Position numbers and translations under genes: made by a program. A DNA stretch of 64,000 nt. Origin: JAEKNW01 sp963677815 (GTDB taxonomy: Bacteria; Cloacimonadota; Cloacimonadia; Cloacimonadales; JAFGVF01). Each line of letters starts with the position of its first letter. Within the stretch, counting starts at the first letter, position 1. The DNA is taken from NCBI GenBank assembly GCA_963677815.1, contig OY782499.1, positions 1,178,001 through 1,242,000 of the forward strand, read 5' to 3'. Below, in pieces: positions 59,557-64,000 of the stretch. The notes beneath the pieces were generated by a model. That model saw nothing but the letters and a program-made list of their open reading frames with translations. It was not told the DNA's origin and ran no database searches.

Positions 59557-59895
59557 CTAATCCCTTTTATCTTTTACCATTTCAATTGCTTTCACAGGGC
59601 ATTCATGAGCACAAACACTACAACCTTTGCAATAATCATAATCCACAGCTACACCCTTTTGACCTTGTTTATAAATAACTCCGTCAGGACAAAGCATATA
59701 GCATTTATAACATCCAATACACTTATCTAAATTTATTATAGGTTTAAATACCCTCCAACCTGCATTGACTTCTGCAAGGTGACCTGCTGTAAAACCTGGT
59801 CCTGTAGGATATTCAGAAATATGATTTCTTTTAGTAAAATCTTGTTTAACAGGTCTAGATCCATCATGGGATAACATATCTTTAGTCTTTTTCAT
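59557..59895 (-). CDS. porD: Pyruvate:ferredoxin oxidoreductase delta subunit (2[4Fe-4S] ferredoxin)
   Basis: 112 aa. Two classical clusters: CIGCYKCYMLCP (about 60-71) and CKGCSVCAHECP (about 89-100). The N-terminal 50 residues include TGPGFTAGHLAEVNAGWRVFKP, the adaptor that docks to the other subunits. It relays electrons from the TPP site to external ferredoxin. Overlap-free spacing (3 bp) from the gamma gene supports one operon. Confidence 0.95.
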   Translation of the reverse strand: MKKTKDMLSHDGSRPVKQDFTKRNHISEYPTGPGFTAGHLAEVNAGWRVFKPIINLDKCIGCYKCYMLCPDGVIYKQGQKGVAVDYDYCKGCSVCAHECPVKAIEMVKDKRD

Positions 59896-59898
59896 AAT

Positions 59899-60450
59899 CT
59901 ACCTCTGATACTCCTTAACTTCATTGTAAGCTCTTTCAATTACTATCTTATTTTTACTTGCAATTGCAGGACTTAGTTCTTTATCAATACTCTTGTAACA
60001 AGCATCTAAGTCTGTTACTTCAGATACTTTAACTAAAGCACCAAGCATACTGGTATTGGTAATAGGTCTTTTTAAAACTTCTAAAGCAATTTGAGTTGCA
60101 TCAATATAAAATATTCTGTTTACGGCTGGGAATATATTCTTGTATTTTTCAGGATTTTGAGTATTAATAATAATTACTGATTCGTCCTTCAAACCTTTTG
60201 TAAGTGATTCATTTATTAAAGTTTCATCCATTATTACTACATAATCACAAAACTCAACTTCACTTCTATCATCAATTTTTTGAGTATCGATTTTGGTAAA
60301 TGCTAAGACTGGTGCACCTCTGCGTTCAGGACCAAATGCAGGGAAGGCGATTGCATTTTTACCATTGAATAGAGATGTTGCCATACCAAGGAGTCTTGAG
60401 ACTGTAAAGCCTCCTTGACCTCCACGTCCGTGCCATCTGATTTCTATCAT
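59899..60450 (-). CDS. porC: Pyruvate:ferredoxin oxidoreductase gamma subunit
   Basis: 183 aa from the ATG at 60450, chosen because AAGGAG ends 6 nt upstream; the in-frame TTG 18 bp earlier would overlap that SD. It opens IEIRWHGRGGQGGFTVSRLLGM and has AFPAFGPERRGAPVLAFTKI and SMLGALVKVSEV, the standard gamma-subunit motifs. It binds CoA-side elements of the heterotetramer. First gene of the operon, divergent from an Lrp-like regulator. Confidence 0.94.
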   Translation of the reverse strand: MIEIRWHGRGGQGGFTVSRLLGMATSLFNGKNAIAFPAFGPERRGAPVLAFTKIDTQKIDDRSEVEFCDYVVIMDETLINESLTKGLKDESVIIINTQNPEKYKNIFPAVNRIFYIDATQIALEVLKRPITNTSMLGALVKVSEVTDLDACYKSIDKELSPAIASKNKIVIERAYNEVKEYQR

Positions 60451-60486
60451 ACTAGGCTCCTTTTTCAATTATTTAATTTGATGACA

Positions 60487-60552
60487 AAATATTATAAGCT
60501 GGAAATTTTAGCAAATAATATTTGACAAAATTCTAACTTTAACAAATATTAT
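60487..60552. promoter_or_regulatory. Shared por / Lrp control region with three repeated sites
   Basis: AAATATTAT occurs at 60487-60495 and 60544-60552, and its reverse complement ATAATATTT at 60515-60523, with centre-to-centre spacing of 28 and 29 bp. A TTGACA lies at 60522-60527 for the plus-strand transcript. Multiple regularly spaced sites suit an octameric Lrp-type protein; assignment to the adjacent regulator is inference. Confidence 0.45.
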
Positions 60553-60651
60553 ATGAAGATAGTCGAGAAATATAGAATTTGTTTAGCTTTTGTTACAAAC
60601 AGAAAAGCAAGATTGTGTAATTCAAGTTTATTAATAAATGAGGTAAAACTT

Positions 60652-61101
60652 ATGGATAATATAGATATAAAGATAGTAGAAATTTTAAAAGAAAATGGCA
60701 GAATAAGTAATAAAAACCTTTCAGAAATTATAGGTCTAAATCCATCATCAACCTTAGAAAGAGTGAAAAAACTCGAGGAAAGGGGAATCATTACAGGGTA
60801 TTCAGCTAATTTAAATTATAGTAAAATGGGCTATACTACAACAGCAATCATTCAAATTGCCTTAGAGAAGCATAATAGAGAAATAATAGATAAGTTTATC
60901 AAACATGTGTCTGGATTGAAGGAAGTAACCGAACTATATCACATTTCTGGACAATACGATTATATGCTTAAAATCTATGTTGAAAACAATAAAGAACTTC
61001 AGCATTTTCTTATCGAAAATCTAACCTCCTTTGAATATATTGATAAAACTGAAACTCTTTTAATATTTGAAGAAAAGAGGATAGGCCAGTTTCATTTATG
61101 A
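60652..61101 (+). CDS. Lrp/AsnC-family transcriptional regulator
   Basis: 149 aa from the ATG that follows GAGGT by 7 nt. The frame is open 33 codons further upstream, but that part has no SD and would be unusually long for Lrp. The N-terminal helix-turn-helix reads DNIDIKIVEILKENGRISNK, then LSEIIGLNPSSTLERVKKLEERGIITGYSA. The C-terminal RAM domain (about 70-145) has TTTAIIQIALE, VTELYHISGQYDYMLKIYV, the effector-binding fold. Such regulators respond to amino acids. Position divergent from porCDAB suggests it controls pyruvate oxidation and itself. Confidence 0.9.
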   Translation: MDNIDIKIVEILKENGRISNKNLSEIIGLNPSSTLERVKKLEERGIITGYSANLNYSKMGYTTTAIIQIALEKHNREIIDKFIKHVSGLKEVTELYHISGQYDYMLKIYVENNKELQHFLIENLTSFEYIDKTETLLIFEEKRIGQFHL

Positions 61102-61251
61102 TAATTAATTTGACACAATCCCTAAGTTAAAGAATTTGTTAAACATAATAAATGGACATTCTAAATAAATAGGCAAGCTGTAAGATTAATTATTACATCT
61201 TATAAAATACTATTAAAAATATCCATGAATTTTTACCTAAATAAATTTAAC

Positions 61252-61270
61252 TTGATTAACTGATAATCAA
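61252..61270 (+). promoter_or_regulatory. Inverted repeat next to the ribosome-binding site of the NMO-like gene
   Basis: TTGATTA-ACTGA-TAATCAA, 7-bp perfect arms, ends 2 nt before AAAGGATG, the SD of the next gene. As RNA it would form a hairpin abutting the SD; as DNA it could be an operator. Confidence 0.3.
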
Positions 61271-61282
61271 AAAGGATGAATA

Positions 61283-62383
61283 ATGAAATTCAAATTACCT
61301 GAATTGAAAATTGGGAATCTTCTAGCTAAAATACCCATTATTCAAGGGGGAATGGGAGTTGGTATCTCTCTTTCTGGCTTAGCTTCTGCTGTGGCTAATG
61401 AAGGAGGTATAGGAGTATTATCTGCTGTAGGATTAGGTGCCTTAAAAGGTAAGATAAGTAAAGAAACCGAGATTGAAGCTTTAAGAGAAGAAATCCAAAA
61501 GTCAAGAAGCTTAACTGATGGAATTCTTGGTTTAAATATTATGGTGGCCTTAACAAATTTTGATGATCTAGTAACTACTGCTCTTGAAGAAAAAATAGAT
61601 ATTTTATTTTTTGGTGCTGGATTACCTTTAAAGATGCCAAAAATCATGGACCAAGCTTTCATGCAAGAGACAAAGACTAAGTTTGCTGTAATAGTATCTT
61701 CTGTAAGAGCGGTTAATGTAATTTTCAAAACTTGGGCAAAGAAATACTCGGTTCTTCCTGATGCTGTAGTTGTGGAAGGACCAAAAGCAGGCGGTCATCT
61801 TGGTTTTACCTTAGAACAGTTGGAAGATGAAAATTATCAGCTAGAAAAACTAGTACCAGAAATAAAGGCAGCTATAAAACCTTGGAGTGATGAGTTTTCT
61901 AAGAAAATCCCCCTAATTGCTGGTGGAGGCATCTATACTGGAAAAGATATACATGAAATAATGAAGTTAGGAGCTGATGGTGTGCAAATGGGAACAAGAT
62001 TTGTAACGACTTATGAATGCGATGCTTCTGATGAGTTTAAGCAATCTTATCTTGGCTTGAAAAAAGACGATATCGGAATTATTAAGAGCCCTGTTGGTTT
62101 ACCTGGTAGAGCTATTAAGAATTCTTTCTTAGAACAGGTTGAATCTGGTAAGAAAATACCATTTTCTTGTCCTTGGAAATGCTTAAAAACTTGTGACTAT
62201 CAGAAATCTCCTTACTGTATTGCTGTTGCTTTGTTAAATGCAAAGCTTGGTAATCTGAAAAATGGTTTTGCTTTCGCTGGAGTAAATGCATATTTAAGTG
62301 ATAAGATTGTCTCTGTTCATGATTTAATTGAATCTTTGAAACAGGGATATAATCTTGTTTTATCTAAAGAACAATCTCTTTGA
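61283..62383 (+). CDS. NAD(P)H-dependent flavin oxidoreductase (nitronate monooxygenase / FabK-like)
   Basis: 366 aa. TIM-barrel FMN enzyme: PIIQGGMGVGISLSGLASAVA and EGGIGVLSAVGLG at the N-terminus, VVEGPKAGGHLGFTLEQLE with the catalytic-site His, PLIAGGGIYTGKDIHEIMKL and DGVQMGTRFVTTYEC (phosphate binding). The C-terminal CPWKCLKTCDYQKSPYCIAVA is a cysteine-rich tail typical of an anaerobe subgroup. It may oxidise nitronates or reduce an enoyl thioester; the sequence does not decide. A weak SD AAAGGATG precedes the ATG. A repeat island follows. Confidence 0.85.
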   Translation: MKFKLPELKIGNLLAKIPIIQGGMGVGISLSGLASAVANEGGIGVLSAVGLGALKGKISKETEIEALREEIQKSRSLTDGILGLNIMVALTNFDDLVTTALEEKIDILFFGAGLPLKMPKIMDQAFMQETKTKFAVIVSSVRAVNVIFKTWAKKYSVLPDAVVVEGPKAGGHLGFTLEQLEDENYQLEKLVPEIKAAIKPWSDEFSKKIPLIAGGGIYTGKDIHEIMKLGADGVQMGTRFVTTYECDASDEFKQSYLGLKKDDIGIIKSPVGLPGRAIKNSFLEQVESGKKIPFSCPWKCLKTCDYQKSPYCIAVALLNAKLGNLKNGFAFAGVNAYLSDKIVSVHDLIESLKQGYNLVLSKEQSL

Positions 62384-62408
62384 GATTAAGACAAATAATG
62401 TATATTAG

Positions 62409-62605
62409 GCTCTTGTTCAAGTCTGGTGGAAGAAAATTAGTAAAAATATAAAATTTTATCATTAGTTTGATTATCCAAAATATCCCTGAAAGGGATTAGT
62501 AATTTAGCCTGGGGTAAGCTACCACAAGGAGCGTCACCCCAGGTACAATGACCTAAACAAAACCGTAACCCTGTAAGGGTTTAATATAATTCTAACATGT
62601 TAATA
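62409..62605 (+). mobile_element. Truncated, diverged copy of the MITE-like element, copy C
   Basis: Begins TTCAAGTCTGGTGGAAG, then runs in parallel with the left half of copy A (TAAAATTTTATCATTAG, ATCCCTGAAAGGGAT, GCCTGGGGTAAG..CGTCACCCCAGG, AACCCTGTAAGGGTTTAAT) with scattered differences, and stops after that. The right half and the right terminal repeat are missing. Confidence 0.75.
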
Positions 62606-62630
62606 TCATAAGTATCTTGCTGATTTTATA

Positions 62631-62774
62631 TGGAGTGGAAGCATCCTTGCCTCCACATTTTTCTTATGGCAAGGAGCCATAAGTCCATAATTTAAGCCTT
62701 CCAGGGCAAAGATAAATTTAGTTTTATATATACAGGGTCTAACGAACCCTGCCTATTAGATGGCATCCCTTCGG
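62631..62774. repeat. Palindromic repeat modules, second occurrence
   Basis: GTGGAAGCATCCTTGCCTCCAC (62635-62656), GCCTTCCAGGGC (about 62696-62707) and CAGGGTCTAACGAACCCTG followed by the CCTATTAGATGGCATCCC and TTCGG unit (62733-62774): same modules, same order and same orientation as at 23877-24045. Confidence 0.8.
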
Positions 62775-62899
62775 AATTAAAAGTGAATTAAATTACTTAA
62801 ATAGAATCTATATTTGTTAATCTTTTACGACAATCTTTATGATATTACCCACTCTACTTTGGAGAAAGCCAAAATTAAGCCTGTTACTTAGTTAGTTCC

Positions 62900-62955
62900 T
62901 TGATTGTTACTCTCTCAATATGATTCCAATGATTAATTGAGAAAGTAACAATCAA
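62900..62955. repeat. 56-bp palindromic repeat, copy 3 of 3
   Basis: TTGATTGTTACTCTCTCAAT at the left and ATTGAGAAAGTAACAATCAA at the right pair almost perfectly, with a 16-nt centre. This is the best preserved of the three copies. Confidence 0.88.
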
Positions 62956-63000
62956 GCATTGAAAGTTCTACTGGATTCAAACTTTCTAGTAAAAAAAAGA

Positions 63001-63468
63001 GGCTCAAGTTCAAGTCTGGTGGAAATTATGTTGCATTATTTTGCACTAGATATTGTATTACAGTAGTTTACGGATTATAAGTTACTATTGATAGTATTAT
63101 TTTAGCAGAATAAGACATAATCCTGAAAGGATAGGTCTTATATCCCTAAAGGGGATTAATAGTTTAGCCCAGGGTAAAATCCTGAAGGGATTGCAACCCT
63201 GGGTAATGATGTATATAAAAAGCCTAACCCTGTAAGGGTTTAATAAAAACATATATACCAATGATTTAATATTATAATTAGTTACCATTATATTAAACCC
63301 TTACAGGGTTAGGTCGTAATTTTGGATATTGTTCCTGGGGTGACGATCCTTATAGGATCTTACCCCAGGCTAAATTATTAATCCCTTTCAGGGATACTTT
63401 GGATAATCACACTAATGATAAAATTTTATATTTTATTAAATTTTTTCCACCAGACTTGAACTTGAGCC
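63001..63468 (-). mobile_element. MITE-like element (468 bp) with perfect 25-bp terminal inverted repeats, copy B
   Basis: The termini GGCTCAAGTTCAAGTCTGG plus TGGAAA (63001-63025) and their exact reverse complement (63444-63468) delimit the element. The interior equals the reverse complement of copy A with only three differences that I can find (two substitutions and one A insertion). No transposase gene. It abuts the terminator of the next minus-strand gene. Confidence 0.85.
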
Positions 63469-63496
63469 AAAAAAGAGACGCATTTTCATGCGTCTC
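63469..63496 (-). terminator. Terminator of the right-edge secreted protein gene
   Basis: GAGACGCAT (63475-63483) and ATGCGTCTC (63488-63496) form a perfect stem; the A-run at 63469-63474 supplies the U-tract on the minus strand. Confidence 0.9.
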
Positions 63497-63520
63497 AACA
63501 ATATATAATTTTATGTGCTT

Positions 63521-64000
63521 TTATTTCATTAAAATCATTTTGTTACTGAATACTTTATTATCAGTTTTTAATCTGTATAGATAGAGGCCTGAAGAAACTT
63601 GTTTATTATTGTTATCTTTTCCTTTCCAAACAATACTATGCTTACCTTTTTTCATATCTTTATTAATCAAGCTTTTAACCTTCTGTCCTTTTAGATTATA
63701 AATATCTAGTTGAACAGGTCCTTTCTTAGCGATTGAGAAAGCAATTCTAGTTTCTGGATTGAAAGGATTTGGATAATTACCTCTCAGACTAGTAGTTAAT
63801 ATTTCAGCATTATTATCTTCATTAGAAACTGCAAAAGAAGTATCCATAAATCCTCTTCTCTGATAATCATTTCTGTAGGTTAACCAAGATGGGACTTCTG
63901 GGTTAAGAGGTAATTTTAAATTTGCCATGGCAATACCTTGGTGATAACCTATTACGAAACTAAGCTCTCCATTGTTATGAATATCTCCTAATGTAGCAGG
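63521..64000 (-). CDS. Secreted FG-GAP/VCBS-like protein with C-terminal sorting domain (C-terminal part; runs off the right edge)
   Basis: The frame is open to the window edge, so the internal Met is not the start. The partial N-terminal end reads PATLGDIHNNGELSFVIGYHQG, the FG-GAP/VCBS calcium-blade pattern (GDI.N.GE..FVIG), suggesting a beta-propeller precedes. A linker of ~50 residues leads to GNYPNPFNPETRIAFS, YNLKGQKVKSL, VWKGKDNNN, SSGLYLYRL and NKMILMK, the same sorting domain as in the three other secreted proteins of the window. Surface protein; ligand unknown. Confidence 0.85.
   Translation of the reverse strand, partial: PATLGDIHNNGELSFVIGYHQGIAMANLKLPLNPEVPSWLTYRNDYQRRGFMDTSFAVSNEDNNAEILTTSLRGNYPNPFNPETRIAFSIAKKGPVQLDIYNLKGQKVKSLINKDMKKGKHSIVWKGKDNNNKQVSSGLYLYRLKTDNKVFSNKMILMK

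Noticed and set aside
60553..60651. Longer N-terminus for the Lrp-type regulator
   Set aside because: No SD before that ATG, the added residues have no homology-like pattern, it would extend the protein beyond the family length and it overlaps the repeated control sites.
1..64000. tRNA, rRNA or known riboswitch genes
   Set aside because: I looked through the intergenic gaps for cloverleaf, T-loop and common aptamer motifs and found none; a covariance-model scan would be the decisive test.

Overview
The window is about 64 kb of AT-rich bacterial chromosome. Shine-Dalgarno sites are mostly AGGAG or GGAGG, and many promoters match TTGACA/TTGACT plus TATAAT-like boxes. Four secreted proteins end in the NYPNPFNPxT domain with a lysine-ending tail, the FlgD-like/type IX secretion sorting domain of the FCB superphylum. 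Together with a four-subunit pyruvate:ferredoxin oxidoreductase, an EtfB, urocanate hydratase, a mitochondrial-EFG1-like elongation factor and a eukaryote-type UDP-glucose pyrophosphorylase, this fits an anaerobic, amino-acid-fermenting, Gram-negative FCB bacterium. A member of Candidatus Cloacimonadota or a close relative is likely, but that placement is inference.

Layout. 1-343 is the end of glyA. 344-1068 has no protein gene but holds a sigma-54-type promoter followed by two hairpins that look like a ~130-nt small RNA. 1069-10843 holds two giant paralogous secreted multi-domain proteins in tandem. 10931-11290 is a GC-rich hairpin tandem array. 11377-14638 (minus) encodes an FAD dehydrogenase, a HAD phosphatase and an iron-type alcohol dehydrogenase. 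15212-18807 encodes a three-domain stress-type signalling protein and two glycosyltransferases. 18813-19879 (minus) encodes a flavodoxin-like protein and an HD phosphohydrolase. 20024-23859 encodes a Gate-domain membrane protein, a B3/B4 tRNA-editing-like protein and an SLC13 transporter. fusA (minus) follows.

26563-43726 is a long, mostly plus-strand housekeeping stretch. It includes a secreted S9 peptidase, a P-loop protein, a CDF exporter, a sugar-nucleotide and polysaccharide export group (SDR, SLBB export protein, DegT aminotransferase), etfB, lgt, a LolB-like lipoprotein, purB, a TPR protein, a CyuA-like desulfidase/dehydratase, hutU and UGPase. After a repeat island comes a CIRCE-controlled groL without groES, then a 44-aa small-protein gene and a hybrid histidine kinase. 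Next (minus) is a five-gene operon: YtrA-type repressor, ABC ATPase, ABC permease, lipoprotein, and an SppA protease fused to an outer-membrane-barrel-like domain. The right part has another sorting-domain protein, OsmC, the porCDAB operon divergent from an Lrp-type regulator, and a nitronate-monooxygenase-like enzyme. It ends in the C-terminus of an FG-GAP-like secreted protein.

Intergenic gaps between operons are loaded with a mosaic of short palindromic repeat modules that recur within the window. The most striking is a ~460-bp element with 25-bp terminal inverted repeats. Two copies, about 99% identical, lie in opposite orientation at 44502-44959 and 63001-63468, so they bracket an 18-kb segment that could invert by recombination.
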